Shown: positions 27,047-35,049 of the stretch, in pieces
How the letters are laid out: each line of letters opens with the position of its first letter
Numbering within the stretch: the stretch's first letter is position 1
Origin: Tumebacillus amylolyticus
GTDB lineage: Bacteria; Bacillota; Bacilli; Tumebacillales; Tumebacillaceae
Direction: 5' to 3'
Assembly (NCBI RefSeq): GCF_016722965.1
Contig: NZ_JAEQNB010000003.1
Location: 248,001-312,000, forward strand
Length of the DNA stretch: 64,000 nt
The notes under the pieces: model-generated
Database searches by the model: none
What the model saw: only the letters and a program-made list of their open reading frames with translations
Told to the model about the DNA's origin: nothing
Made by a program: the position numbers and the translations under genes

Positions 27047-27469
27047 TTACTCTTCGTCCCAGTCTTCGAAGTCTTCTTCGTTGAGGCCGAGGTTTTTGCC
27101 GGATTTCTTTTGGTAGTCGAGCAGAGCCGCTTTGAGAGCTTCTTCTGCGAGGACGGAGCAGTGCATTTTGACCGGCGGCAGGCCGTCGAGTGCGTCTGCA
27201 ATCGCTTTGTTGGTCAGGGAGAGCGCTTCGTCGATCGACTTGCCTTTGATCATTTCGGTGGACATCGACGAAGTTGCAATCGCCGCGCCGCAGCCGAAGG
27301 TCTTGAAGGTAACGTCTTCGATGACGTTGGTGGAATCGTTGATTTTCAGGTACATCTTCATGATGTCGCCGCACTTCATGTTGCCAACTTCGCCGACGCC
27401 GGAAGCGTCTTCGATTTCACCCACGTTGCGCGGGTTGGTGAAATGGTCGAGTACTTTATCAGTGTACAT
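27047..27469 (-). CDS. iscU: Fe-S cluster scaffold protein IscU/NifU-like
   Basis: A 140-aa U-type scaffold on which [2Fe-2S] and [4Fe-4S] clusters are built. The three conserved Cys lie in GNMKCGD (with the partner Asp), FGCGAAIATSS and KMHCSVLAEEAL. The last 20 residues are acidic (LNEEDFEDWDEE). It follows the cysteine desulfurase gene in the same direction, 42 bases away, and ends at a strong terminator. The N-terminal MYTDKVLDHFTNPRNVG is a typical IscU rather than SufU opening. Confidence 0.93.
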   Translation of the reverse strand: MYTDKVLDHFTNPRNVGEIEDASGVGEVGNMKCGDIMKMYLKINDSTNVIEDVTFKTFGCGAAIATSSMSTEMIKGKSIDEALSLTNKAIADALDGLPPVKMHCSVLAEEALKAALLDYQKKSGKNLGLNEEDFEDWDEE

Positions 27470-27511
27470 AGGGAGAGTCCTCCTTAGGATTGTGGGTTCT
27501 ATTGTTTCTTC

Positions 27512-28696
27512 TTACGCGATCGGGAGGCCTTTTTGGAAACGCTCCCAGACAGGAGACATCGCGCGAAGTCTTTCTGCGATCGGTTGCAGTTCACGGATGA
27601 TGTAGTCGATGTCATCTTCGGTGGTCGATTTGCCCAGCGACAGACGCAGCGAGCCGTGTGCGGTGGTGTGGGTCAGGCCCATCGCCATCAGCACGTGAGA
27701 CGGATCGAGCGAGCCGGAGGTGCAAGCGGAACCGGAGGATGCCGCCATGCCTTTCATGTCGCAGGTCAACAGCAACGCTTCGCCTTCGATGTACTCGATG
27801 GAGACGTTGACGTTGTGCGGCAGACGACCTTCGCGCGGACCGTTCAGACGGGTTTCTTCGATGTTTGCGAGAACGCCGTCGATCAGTTTGTCACGAAGTT
27901 TGGAGAGTCGAGCCGACTCTTGCTCCATTTCAGCAACTGCGAGTTCAATCGCAACCGAGAGACCGATGATGTTTGCGATGTTCTCGGTGCCCGGACGCAG
28001 TTTGCGCTCTTGGCCGCCACCAAAATACAGCGGCTGGGTGCGAACGCCGCGGCGCATGTACAGTACGCCGATGCCCTTCGGGCCGTAGAGTTTGTGACCG
28101 GACAGCGCGAGGAAATCGCAGTTGATCTTGGTCACGTCTACCGGGATCTTGCCGACAGATTGTACAGCGTCGGTGTGGAAGAGAATTTTCTTCTCACGGC
28201 AGATCGCGCCGATTTCTTCGACCGGCATGATCGTGCCGACTTCGTTGTTCGCGTGCATGACAGACACGAAGATGGTGTCGTCGCGCAGGGCGTTTTTGAA
28301 GTCTTCTACCGAGATGCGGCCGACTTCGTCAACCGGGAGATAGGTAACTTCAAAGCCTTCCTTTTCCAGTGCTTTGAAAGCGTCGAGAACCGCGTGATGC
28401 TCCACAGAAGTGGTGATCAAGTGGTTGCCTTTTTTCTTGTTCGCGCGCGCGCCGCCGAGGATGGCAATATTGTCTGCCTCGGTGCCGGAGCCCACGAAGA
28501 TGATCTCACGCGGGTCTGCGTTGATCGCCTTTGCGACTTTCTCACGGGCTTCTTCCATCATTTTGCGGACCGGACGGCCGAATTGGTGGATGGAAGACGG
28601 GTTCCCGAAGTTTTCGCGGAGGACTTTCACCATCGCTTCGATGACTTCCTCACGAACCGGGGTAGTAGCTGCGTGGTCAAGATAGATGCTGCGCAC
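27512..28696 (-). CDS. iscS: cysteine desulfurase IscS/NifS
   Basis: A 394-aa PLP-dependent enzyme (class V aminotransferase fold) that takes sulfur from cysteine for Fe-S clusters and thiolation. The PLP Lys is in SGHKLYGPKG, with the conserved His pair in TTSVEHHAV. The mobile catalytic Cys sits in SSGSACTSGSLDPSHVL, the group I (NifS/IscS) pattern. It lies between the Rrf2 regulator and iscU, giving an iscR-iscS-iscU order on the minus strand. The ATG follows AGAAGGAGATGACCAGAAGTGCGC-like sequence with AGGAG about 12 bases upstream. Confidence 0.94.
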   Translation of the reverse strand: MRSIYLDHAATTPVREEVIEAMVKVLRENFGNPSSIHQFGRPVRKMMEEAREKVAKAINADPREIIFVGSGTEADNIAILGGARANKKKGNHLITTSVEHHAVLDAFKALEKEGFEVTYLPVDEVGRISVEDFKNALRDDTIFVSVMHANNEVGTIMPVEEIGAICREKKILFHTDAVQSVGKIPVDVTKINCDFLALSGHKLYGPKGIGVLYMRRGVRTQPLYFGGGQERKLRPGTENIANIIGLSVAIELAVAEMEQESARLSKLRDKLIDGVLANIEETRLNGPREGRLPHNVNVSIEYIEGEALLLTCDMKGMAASSGSACTSGSLDPSHVLMAMGLTHTTAHGSLRLSLGKSTTEDDIDYIIRELQPIAERLRAMSPVWERFQKGLPIA

Positions 28697-28744
28697 TTCT
28701 GGTCATCTCCTTCTGGACAGGGGGTACATGTCGTGTTGTTTGTA

Positions 28745-29188
28745 TTATGTGCTCTCAGAGTAGAGCTTGGAGCTTTTGTTGACGATGTCGTGCAACGTGA
28801 TGTCGTCGAGATAATCGACGATCGTGTCGCGCAGTTTCTCCCAGACGATCTTCGTGGCACAATGCTCGGTTTTGGAACAGCAGAGAGTCGGATTCTCCTC
28901 CTCTGCGTGCAAGCATTCCACCGGTGCAATCTCGCCTTCGAGGACTTTGACGACCTCTCCGACTTGAATCTCCGCCGGGGGACGGCTGAGCTTGTAGCCG
29001 CCGCGAGCGCCGCGTACACTCGTTACTAGTCCTGCGCGACGCAGTTCAACGAAGATCTGCTCCAGGTATTGTTCGGGAATGTCTTCGGCAGCCGCGATTG
29101 CCTTGATGGGAATCGGGCCCGATTCGGCCTTTTGCGCCAAGTAGGTCAAAGCCATCATTCCGTAGTGCCCGCGCGAGGATAACTTCAT
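28745..29188 (-). CDS. iscR: Rrf2-family regulator, IscR-like
   Basis: A 147-aa Rrf2 protein: winged helix (KLSSRGHYGMMALTYLA) and a recognition region GLVTSVRGARGGYKLSRPP. Cysteines in VECLHAEEENPTLCCSKTEHC near residue 95-110 can ligate an Fe-S cluster as in IscR, whereas CymR-type proteins lack this set. It is first gene before iscS and iscU and probably senses cluster demand and represses the operon. The ATG (29186-29188) follows GGAGGTGCGTACAC. A GACT-N5-AGTC operator lies about 60 bases upstream, supporting autoregulation. Confidence 0.88.
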   Translation of the reverse strand: MKLSSRGHYGMMALTYLAQKAESGPIPIKAIAAAEDIPEQYLEQIFVELRRAGLVTSVRGARGGYKLSRPPAEIQVGEVVKVLEGEIAPVECLHAEEENPTLCCSKTEHCATKIVWEKLRDTIVDYLDDITLHDIVNKSSKLYSEST

Positions 29189-29246
29189 GTGTACGCACCT
29201 CCTTCTGGGACACCGCACATCTCCCACTCGCACTCAGAGTTTAATC

Positions 29247-29265
29247 TTGACTGAACGAGTCAGGA
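29247..29265 (-). promoter_or_regulatory. IscR-type operator upstream of the isc operon
   Basis: TTGACT-GAACG-AGTCAGG: GACT and AGTC half-sites (29249-29252, 29258-29261) five bases apart, the spacing and core of type 1 IscR sites. It is about 60 bases upstream of the regulator's own start. Confidence 0.6.
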
Positions 29266-29280
29266 TTATGTGCAAAAGAG

Positions 29281-29312
29281 AATCAGGAGCCCGATGGAAT
29301 CCTGATTGTTTT
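29281..29312. other. inverted repeat in iscR upstream region
   Basis: AATCAGGA and TCCTGATT are separated by about ten bases, 100 bases before iscR. It shares TCAGGA with the IscR-type site next to it. It may be a further regulator site or a weak terminator; unresolved. Confidence 0.35.
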
Positions 29313-29409
29313 GGTCACCTTTATTATAGCCATGGGAAACTTCCGATGTCAAGAGCATCCAATGTGTGCTGTCTTGCATTTGTCAAGAGGTTGATGAGTT
29401 ATTTTCAAA

Positions 29410-29697
29410 CTATTCCGCACAATTTTTCGGTTCAACGGGCGTGGTGTGTTTCATTTTCGGACGGTTGTCGATGATCACCGGAGCGGCGACCGCCTGCGGA
29501 GCGTCGACTCGGTTTTCGTACCGCTGCAATTTTTCAACGGCCGGTTGAGCCAGCGTTTCAATTTCGTGCTGAACGATGCGGGCGAGATCGAAGCGACCGG
29601 AGGATTCGCAAAACTTGCCGACTTCCCACAGGTTGTTGTAGCGATCCATCTCTTCACGGCTGAACAGGCCGCGCACTTGCACACTGATCGGTCTCAT
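29410..29697 (-). CDS. hypothetical protein (95 aa)
   Basis: A soluble protein beginning MRPISVQVRGLFSREEMDRYNNLWEV, helical through residue 60, then a Pro/Ala-rich tail (DAPQAVAAPVIIDNRP). AGGAGG is present but 12 bases before the ATG. It follows the DUF72 gene at a 30-base spacing on the same strand and may be co-transcribed. No family recognised. Confidence 0.6.
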   Translation of the reverse strand: MRPISVQVRGLFSREEMDRYNNLWEVGKFCESSGRFDLARIVQHEIETLAQPAVEKLQRYENRVDAPQAVAAPVIIDNRPKMKHTTPVEPKNCAE

Positions 29698-29727
29698 AGT
29701 CAGGTACGTCCTCCTCTAGAGTGACAG

Positions 29728-30585
29728 TTAAAAAAGCTCCAGTTGGTTCCCCGGCAGCTCGGCGCGTTCAAACGGCTGTCCGAGCAACTCCATCATATCA
29801 AATGCATTGCGAACTGCGAAGTTGGAATGGTTGTTGTTCCATAATAAATGCACTTGCTCCGCTTCTCGGCTCAAGTTTTGGACCTGCGGAATCCACTCGG
29901 CCAATTCTTGGCGGCTGTAGTGGTACTTGAAGCGCTCTCCGGCGTGCTTGGCTCCTTTTAGATACCACGTATCGGTGTTGCGTCCATGAAAGCGCACGAG
30001 GGCAAGTTTGGGATCGGTGACGACGGGGAGAGTCGGGATGCAGGCGTCGCCCACTTGCGGTTCGTCCACGATGGTGTTGACGAACTTTTCCTTTTTCAAA
30101 AACTCCAGCGTGCGGTCGCGAATTTCTTCGTCGTACCAAGAACGATGGCGAAATTCAACGGCCACCGTCAAATCGTGAAAAAACTCGCGACACCAGCGCA
30201 GATAGTCGACGTTTTCACGGTTGAGGGTAAACCACGGCGGCAGTTGGAGGAGCAAGGCGGTCAATTTGCCCGCGTCCACCATCGGTTGAATGGCCTGACG
30301 ATAGGCGGGCGCAAATTGTTTGCGGTCTCCTGCGGAGAGATGTCGTTCGTGTCCGGTCATGCCTTTGAAGATCTTCATATTGAAGCGAAATTGATCCGGC
30401 GTCTGGGCGGCCCATCGCTCGACGTAGGCGGGGTTTGGGATCGCGTAAAAACTCGAATCCACTTCGACCAAAGGAAAATACTTCGCATAATAGGGCAATC
30501 GCTCCGAAGCTTTCACGCCGCGCGGGTAAAAATCCTCATGATCTCCCCACGCGCAAGTTCCGCATAAAATTGTGCTTGCGCTCAC
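29728..30585 (-). CDS. DUF72 (YecE-like) family protein
   Basis: A 285-aa TIM-barrel-like protein of the DUF72 family. Diagnostic blocks are GTCAWGDHEDFYP at the N-terminus, YFPLVEVDSSFYAIP, FRFNMKIFKGMTGH, LLLQLPPWF and VAVEFRHRSWYDE. The family's reaction is not established, though the fold resembles sugar-active and xylose-isomerase-like enzymes. The GTG at 30583-30585 follows GGAGGTGGGTTCG; a GTG three codons upstream overlaps the ribosome site. Confidence 0.88.
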   Translation of the reverse strand: MSASTILCGTCAWGDHEDFYPRGVKASERLPYYAKYFPLVEVDSSFYAIPNPAYVERWAAQTPDQFRFNMKIFKGMTGHERHLSAGDRKQFAPAYRQAIQPMVDAGKLTALLLQLPPWFTLNRENVDYLRWCREFFHDLTVAVEFRHRSWYDEEIRDRTLEFLKKEKFVNTIVDEPQVGDACIPTLPVVTDPKLALVRFHGRNTDTWYLKGAKHAGERFKYHYSRQELAEWIPQVQNLSREAEQVHLLWNNNHSNFAVRNAFDMMELLGQPFERAELPGNQLELF

Positions 30586-30708
30586 CGAACCCACCTCCAG
30601 ACACCATCCTGCCGTTCCAAACTCTCCCTGTCAAGACCTATCGAAACGAAAAAACGTCCTGTTCGCTTGAACTTTGCTTCTGCCCGTTCGCTCCCGTTTT
30701 GTCGTCGA

Positions 30709-31446
30709 TTAGGCGTTTGCGACCTTGGCATGCCCTTGGCTTTCCGACTCTTCGCCGTCTTCGTTGATTTCCTTGAGCCCTTTGTTCTCGCGGTCTTCGC
30801 GGAGGATTGCCCATTGGTTGCGGGCGAGTTTGACGTACTTTTGGGCGGCGTTGCGGTCTTGGATGACTTGGTTGAAGTAGAGCACCGCCAATTTGTCATC
30901 GCCCAAGCGACGAGCCAGTTCCCCGATCAAGTACGGCATCTTGCCCTCGTCGTCCAAGCGCGAATCATGTTCGTAGCAATCAATATAGAAGTCAAGGGCA
31001 TTCTGCATAAACCGCCGCTCGTTCTCACGGTCTCCCGATTCGCGGTACAACCAAGCCAGATGCAAACAAAGCCCGCCAATCGTCCGCGACGGCTCCCCGA
31101 CGAACTGCGCGCAAAAAATCGCCAATTTAAACGAAGTAATCCCCTGCTTCAACGTCCTCACGCCGGTCAGATCGCGCGTCGCCCAACGGGTTGCCACTTC
31201 ATCCACATAGCTCTGCCGACGCAACGAAGTAACCTTCGGCTGTGTCTTCTCCAAAAATGAGAACCCGCACGTCGAACACACGTTGATCAAATAATGAACA
31301 GGGTTAGGACCTCCGTACCTTGCAAAAAAATCACCTTGCGTTTCCACTATTTTAACTGCCCGAGTCAGGACTTTTTTCGTATTATAGGTCTCCTCGCACA
31401 GCGGACACCGTACTTTTCGATCATACAAACCCTCTACAGTCGTCAA
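30709..31446 (-). CDS. DUF2225 zinc-ribbon/TPR-like protein
   Basis: A 245-aa protein with two Cys pairs near the N-terminus (RKVRCPLCEETYNTKKV and INVCSTCGFSFLE) forming a likely zinc ribbon, then helical repeats resembling TPRs (about 100-210) and an acidic C-terminus. This is the DUF2225 architecture common in spore-forming Bacillota, function unknown. No strong ribosome site was identified. It is divergent from the SOS-type yolD gene. Confidence 0.83.
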   Translation of the reverse strand: MTTVEGLYDRKVRCPLCEETYNTKKVLTRAVKIVETQGDFFARYGGPNPVHYLINVCSTCGFSFLEKTQPKVTSLRRQSYVDEVATRWATRDLTGVRTLKQGITSFKLAIFCAQFVGEPSRTIGGLCLHLAWLYRESGDRENERRFMQNALDFYIDCYEHDSRLDDEGKMPYLIGELARRLGDDKLAVLYFNQVIQDRNAAQKYVKLARNQWAILREDRENKGLKEINEDGEESESQGHAKVANA

Positions 31447-31558
31447 TCTGTCCTACCCCATTTCACCGTTTTCTAGGTCTATATCCTTATACTCGCATGA
31501 TATGCAGAAAACGACAATATACTGTTTTCGTTGACAACGAACTGGAGCAAAATTCTCT

Positions 31559-31588
31559 GTTGATATTCGGCAAGAGATGGGGTAAGAT
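31559..31588 (+). promoter_or_regulatory. promoter of yolD-like gene
   Basis: TTGATA (31559-31564), 18 bases, TAAGAT (31583-31588), directly followed by the LexA box. Confidence 0.6.
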
Positions 31589-31589
31589 A

Positions 31590-31603
31590 AGAACAAACGT
31601 TCG
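31590..31603 (+). promoter_or_regulatory. LexA/SOS box
   Basis: AGAACAAACGTTCG matches the Bacillus LexA consensus CGAAC-N4-GTTCG at nine of ten fixed positions and overlaps the predicted transcript start. Confidence 0.75.
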
Positions 31604-31630
31604 TATGAAATTACGCAAGGGAGCGATTGT

Positions 31631-31945
31631 ATGAATCGTGGAAACAAACTTTGGGAAGGCCACCGCATGATCCTGCCTGAGCACCGCGCCCGCATGCTTC
31701 AACACGAAGTCGAGTCTTATGTCGTCCCGGTCTTGCACGAAGACGCCAGCGAAGACATCGAGTACCGCGTTCAAGAAGCGATGATCCGCCGCCAACTCCT
31801 CACGATCGTTGTTGGCGAACAGGACGGCGAGCACACCGTTGAGGGACGGATCGTCTCCTACCGCACGGAGACGCGCAGCCTCCAAATTCACAACGAATGG
31901 GGTCGCTTCCAAATTCCGATCCAGAACATCGTTCGCGTCCTGTAA
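31631..31945 (+). CDS. YolD-like family protein
   Basis: A 104-aa protein starting NRGNKLWEGHRMILPEHRARML, the YolD-like family signature, followed by a five-stranded beta part (LLTIVVGEQDGEHTVEGRIVSYRTETRSLQIHNEWGRFQIPIQNIVRV). YolD/YqjX-type proteins are encoded beside Y-family polymerases (UvrX, PolY2) and are SOS-induced; no polymerase is adjacent here. A LexA box covers the promoter, fitting damage induction. CAAGGGAGCGATTGT precedes the ATG. Confidence 0.87.
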   Translation: MNRGNKLWEGHRMILPEHRARMLQHEVESYVVPVLHEDASEDIEYRVQEAMIRRQLLTIVVGEQDGEHTVEGRIVSYRTETRSLQIHNEWGRFQIPIQNIVRVL

Positions 31946-31992
31946 GTCAGCCTGACAACCCGTTGGAACGTCCCGTTCCCAACTCACATACG

Positions 31993-32030
31993 TGAAGCTC
32001 CACCGGGACACGAGCCCGGTGGAGCTTTTT
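31993..32030. terminator. terminator after yolD-like gene
   Basis: AAGCTCCACCGGG and CCCGGTGGAGCTT, a 13-bp perfect stem with a T-run; its end touches the stop of the convergent gene. Confidence 0.88.
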
Positions 32031-33439
32031 CATTGCTTTTTCCAGACAAGCTTTGGGCCGAATGCGAGGTAGAGTTCCTGCTGCGGCCCCACGGCGAAGT
32101 CGGTCAGGAGCCCGTCGTCTGGCATCTGTTGTTTCGTCCAGACGGCGTCCTCTTCCAGACTTCGCGTGTACAGTTGATTGTGGGAGAGCGCGTAGAGCCG
32201 GTTCCTTGTATACGATACGCGCTCGACGTACGACCTGTTCTCCGGATTGAGAAATGTCTTGATGCCGTCCGGCGTGGGCAGGTAGAATTCCGTTTCCTTG
32301 GCGGTGACCACCTGACCCCCGTTTTTTTGCAAAAAGCGTCCGGGGACTTTCTCCCACGTTCCGCCTCTGAGCCGTGCGATGCCCGTTGCTTCTACATAGA
32401 GAGTGCCGTCTGCGTCGAAAACCGCCTGTCGTGCGGTGCCTTGCACGTCGAGAGGATGCCAGGTGCGACCTTCGTCCTTGGAGAATTGGACCCCTTCGTC
32501 TGTGAGCAGCACGATTTGCGACTGGTACGAATCGGCGCTTTGCAGTTGATTTTTTCGCGTGCCCTGCCAAACTGTGCTCCACGTCTGTCCTTCGTCGTTC
32601 GACCGCCAGAGCTCGCGGGTTCCAACTCCATAGAGTTGATGGGAGCCCTGCCACCAGAAGCGGCGCACAATACCGGGCAAGCGGATGTCGTGCCAATGCT
32701 CTCCCCGATCTTGGGAAAGCTTCGCAAACGGCTTGAGCTGTTCGGCGGGGTCCGGATAGCCCCAAGCCACCATCGTCGCTTTTTCGTCCGGTGCCAACTC
32801 CACGCCGTAGATCGACCAGTGCTTCTCTCCTTCGGCTCCAAGCAATGGCCGATCCCCAACGTAGAGGCCTCCGCCCGTAATGTCTTTGCGATAGACGGTG
32901 AGTGAGCGCTTGTCCCTGAGGAAGACATGGACTTGCAGGGGCCGACCTTTCGAATCGCTGCCCAGTACGGCAAGTCTTGCTTGATTGGCTTCCCCGATTT
33001 CCAACCGATAGTGATAACCGAACGAAACCCCTTCACTTGGACGAAGCTGCGCTTCCGTTTTCGCTCGTTTCCACGCTTCGGGGCTGTCGATGGCGTTCCT
33101 GTTGTCGAGGTAGCGGTCCTCCCCTTTCGTTTCGCGCACGGCTTTGATCTCGCCGTCCTCCACGGTGAGACGCAGATGGTCCGTCGTGCCCGGCACGCCG
33201 AATTCTTCATGCCAGAGCCTGCGTCTGCCCTCCTCCCCGCTTTCTCGCTCCATCGGAAAGTCCCCGCTCATCGCCGTCGCAAGCTTTGCCTTCGGATTCC
33301 AATCCACCGCCCGCTTCATGCCGATCTCAAGAGCCTGTTGCAACGTCAACGGCTTTTTTACAGCGCCGGCCCCGGCGTTTGGCGTGTACAGGGTGAGCAG
33401 GCAAAGCCCGACACAAACTGCTCGTCTCCAACCCTTCAT
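32030..33439 (-). CDS. secreted beta-propeller (BNR/YCF48-like) protein
   Basis: A 469-aa exported protein. The signal peptide is MKGWRRAVCVGLCLLTLYTPNAGAGA. Residues 30-210 form a separate domain with a possible YcdB/PepSY-like pattern (LTLQQALEIGMKRA). From 210 on, repeats of the Asp-box type occur (LSQDRGEHWHDI, RSNDEGQTWSTV, FSKDEGRTWHPL), giving a beta-propeller. Such folds bind or process surface polymers, but no catalytic set is obvious. The ATG at 33437-33439 follows GGGAGGCAAGAGAGG; upstream frame overlaps the divergent promoter. Function unknown. Confidence 0.75.
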   Translation of the reverse strand: MKGWRRAVCVGLCLLTLYTPNAGAGAVKKPLTLQQALEIGMKRAVDWNPKAKLATAMSGDFPMERESGEEGRRRLWHEEFGVPGTTDHLRLTVEDGEIKAVRETKGEDRYLDNRNAIDSPEAWKRAKTEAQLRPSEGVSFGYHYRLEIGEANQARLAVLGSDSKGRPLQVHVFLRDKRSLTVYRKDITGGGLYVGDRPLLGAEGEKHWSIYGVELAPDEKATMVAWGYPDPAEQLKPFAKLSQDRGEHWHDIRLPGIVRRFWWQGSHQLYGVGTRELWRSNDEGQTWSTVWQGTRKNQLQSADSYQSQIVLLTDEGVQFSKDEGRTWHPLDVQGTARQAVFDADGTLYVEATGIARLRGGTWEKVPGRFLQKNGGQVVTAKETEFYLPTPDGIKTFLNPENRSYVERVSYTRNRLYALSHNQLYTRSLEEDAVWTKQQMPDDGLLTDFAVGPQQELYLAFGPKLVWKKQ

Positions 33440-33445
33440 CCTCTC

Positions 33446-33475
33446 TTGCCTCCCTCCACGCGCTTGTACTACAAT
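33446..33475 (+). promoter_or_regulatory. promoter of 30-aa membrane peptide gene
   Basis: TTGCCT (33446-33451), 18 bases, TACAAT (33470-33475), 30 bases before the ATG. Confidence 0.55.
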
Positions 33476-33504
33476 AACCATGACCGAAAGGAGTCCTGTC
33501 CACC

Positions 33505-33597
33505 ATGAAGAAATCGACCGTTCGCATCGTCTCGATGGTTCTCGCCGTCGTGATGGTGGTATCGTTGCTGTATTCGCTGGTTTACTCGCTGTCGTAA
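33505..33597 (+). CDS. Prli42-like single-pass membrane microprotein (30 aa)
   Basis: A 30-residue peptide, MKKSTVRIVSMVLAVVMVVSLLYSLVYSLS: basic start, then one membrane helix. Size and layout match Prli42 (DUF4044), the miniprotein that anchors stressosomes to the membrane in Firmicutes. AAGGAG precedes the ATG and a promoter is present, so expression is likely. No rsbR/rsbS genes are in the window to corroborate the role. Identification is by layout only. Confidence 0.6.
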   Translation: MKKSTVRIVSMVLAVVMVVSLLYSLVYSLS

Positions 33598-33603
33598 GCG
33601 AGA

Positions 33604-33768
33604 TTATGATTTGAACAACATCGCGTAGGAGATGCCGATCAGAACGCCAAACCCGATCAGATCGGCCACGTCCATCCCCCATCGGCGGTAGACGAGCAGG
33701 AGGCCGGCGGAGGCTACAAGCGATGCAACGAAAGAGATGTAGTGGTGCTTTTTCGTCTTGCCATTCAT
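33604..33768 (-). CDS. small two-helix membrane protein (54 aa)
   Basis: Begins MNGKTKKHHYISF, then two predicted helices (VASLVASAGLLLVY and VADLIGFGVLIGISYAMLF) separated by RRWGMD. GGGAGGAGTTCCGGG precedes the ATG, a strong ribosome site. It converges on the Prli42-like gene with six bases between stops. No family recognised; probably a genuine small membrane protein. Confidence 0.65.
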   Translation of the reverse strand: MNGKTKKHHYISFVASLVASAGLLLVYRRWGMDVADLIGFGVLIGISYAMLFKS

Positions 33769-33801
33769 CCCGGAACTCCTCCCTTCATTGGGATATTATC
33801 G

Positions 33802-33840
33802 AAAAAAAGACTCGTCCGCATACAGGCGGACGAGTCTTCC
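33802..33840 (-). terminator. terminator of sulfite-oxidase-fold gene
   Basis: AAGACTCGTCCG and CGGACGAGTCTT, 12-bp perfect arms; seven T on the minus strand. Confidence 0.85.
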
Positions 33841-33855
33841 TTTTAACGAGTACAT

Positions 33856-34524
33856 TTACTTGCCTTGTTTCTTCTGTTCGTGGAGACGAATTCGACGAGC
33901 GACGCGTTCGTAGTATTCGTCGGTGTTTTTCTCACCTTCGTGCCATTCGGGATCGTCCCGGTAGCGCTGTTCCAGCCACGGGTCGGCGTAGAGGTGGTAG
34001 CCGCGCTCTTCCCAGAACCCGGCCTTGTCCTCTGCGACAAATTCGATGCCTCGCACCCACTTCGCCGATTTCCAGAAGTAGAGTTGCGGCACGACGAGAC
34101 GCAGCGGCCACCCGTGGTTCGGCGTCAAGGCCTGACCGTCGTGCGAGTGCGCGAACAGAACATCGTCCATCAGCAAGTCTCGGAGCGGCAAGTTGGTCGT
34201 CCAGCCCTCTTCGGCATGGATGACGACGAACTTCGCTTCGGGCTTGACGTTGACTTGCGCCATCACGTCCTTGAACGAGACGCCGTCCCACGTGTTGTCG
34301 AGGCGGGACCATGTCGTCACGCAATGGATGTCAGACGTCGAGCGGTACTCCGGGAGTGCATTGAATTCCTCCCACGTCAGTACTTTCTCTTGATCCACCA
34401 AACCAAAGATCCGAAAGTTCCATGTCGCCAAATCGATGCGCGGCACGGTGCCGGCATGAAGCACCGGCCATTTTTCTGTCAGATATTGACCGGGCGGGAC
34501 ACGGTCTTTGAGATTGTCGCTCAT
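33856..34524 (-). CDS. sulfite-oxidase-fold molybdopterin protein (YuiH-like)
   Basis: A 222-aa cytosolic protein with the oxidoreductase molybdopterin-binding domain; Cys68 in SDIHCVTTWSRLDNTWDGV is the predicted Mo ligand. It lacks a signal peptide, unlike the TAT-exported relative at 5151-5816. The C-terminal part (WFLKS-like WKSAKWVRGIEFV and GYHLYADPWLEQRY) matches the YuiH group. The ATG at 34522-34524 follows GGAGGCCCCTC. The glyoxalase-fold gene lies just upstream in the same direction. Substrate unknown. Confidence 0.85.
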   Translation of the reverse strand: MSDNLKDRVPPGQYLTEKWPVLHAGTVPRIDLATWNFRIFGLVDQEKVLTWEEFNALPEYRSTSDIHCVTTWSRLDNTWDGVSFKDVMAQVNVKPEAKFVVIHAEEGWTTNLPLRDLLMDDVLFAHSHDGQALTPNHGWPLRLVVPQLYFWKSAKWVRGIEFVAEDKAGFWEERGYHLYADPWLEQRYRDDPEWHEGEKNTDEYYERVARRIRLHEQKKQGK

Positions 34525-34535
34525 GAGGGGCCTCC

Positions 34536-34925
34536 TTATCGAGTCGATTCGAACAGCTCGATCCACTCGCCGTCCGGACCGTTGAAGAAGAAATAGCGGG
34601 AGCCGTTGGGCAGCGTGGTGATCTCTGCGTCAATCGCGTTGACGCCCAGCGACTTCAAGCGGTCGACTTCCGGTTCGAGCTTGTCCACGGTGAATGCGAT
34701 ATGATGAACTTTGCCCTCCGTCGGGAGGTCGGAGTTGTAGCCGTAGATCAGTTCGAGTTCCGTCTCGTCCTTGCCGGGGAAGCCGAGAAACGCCAACTTG
34801 ATGACGCCGTTCGTATGGTCGAGCGTGCCTTTGAGATCCATTCCGATCACATCGCGGTAGAATGCGATGGAAGTTTCGATATCGCGGCACTGGATGCCGA
34901 CATGTTCGATTTTTTGAATCGCCAT
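34536..34925 (-). CDS. VOC/glyoxalase-fold dioxygenase-superfamily protein
   Basis: A 129-aa protein with two beta-alpha-beta-beta-beta modules. The metal ligands expected for the fold are His8 (IEHVGI), Glu near 58 (ELELIYGY), His near 75 (VHHIAFTVD) and Glu near 124 (GEWIELFE), matching lactoylglutathione lyase-type enzymes. Glyoxalase I-like detoxification of methylglyoxal is possible, but the family is broad. AGGAGGAATACAT precedes the ATG. The stop lies 11 bases before the molybdoenzyme start, so they are likely co-transcribed. Confidence 0.85.
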   Translation of the reverse strand: MAIQKIEHVGIQCRDIETSIAFYRDVIGMDLKGTLDHTNGVIKLAFLGFPGKDETELELIYGYNSDLPTEGKVHHIAFTVDKLEPEVDRLKSLGVNAIDAEITTLPNGSRYFFFNGPDGEWIELFESTR

Positions 34926-35049
34926 ATGTATTCCTCCTACCTTGTCTTAACATAGAATGTCTTTTTCTATAGTACCATAAACAGGAGCGCACACGGCGGA
35001 GTTATGGTATCATGGCTGTACTCAACACGGGAAACCAGAGGTGTATGAA

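Noticed and set aside
29281-29312. T-box or riboswitch in the iscR leader
   Set aside because: Only simple inverted repeats are present; no T-box sequence, specifier loop or known aptamer core was seen.
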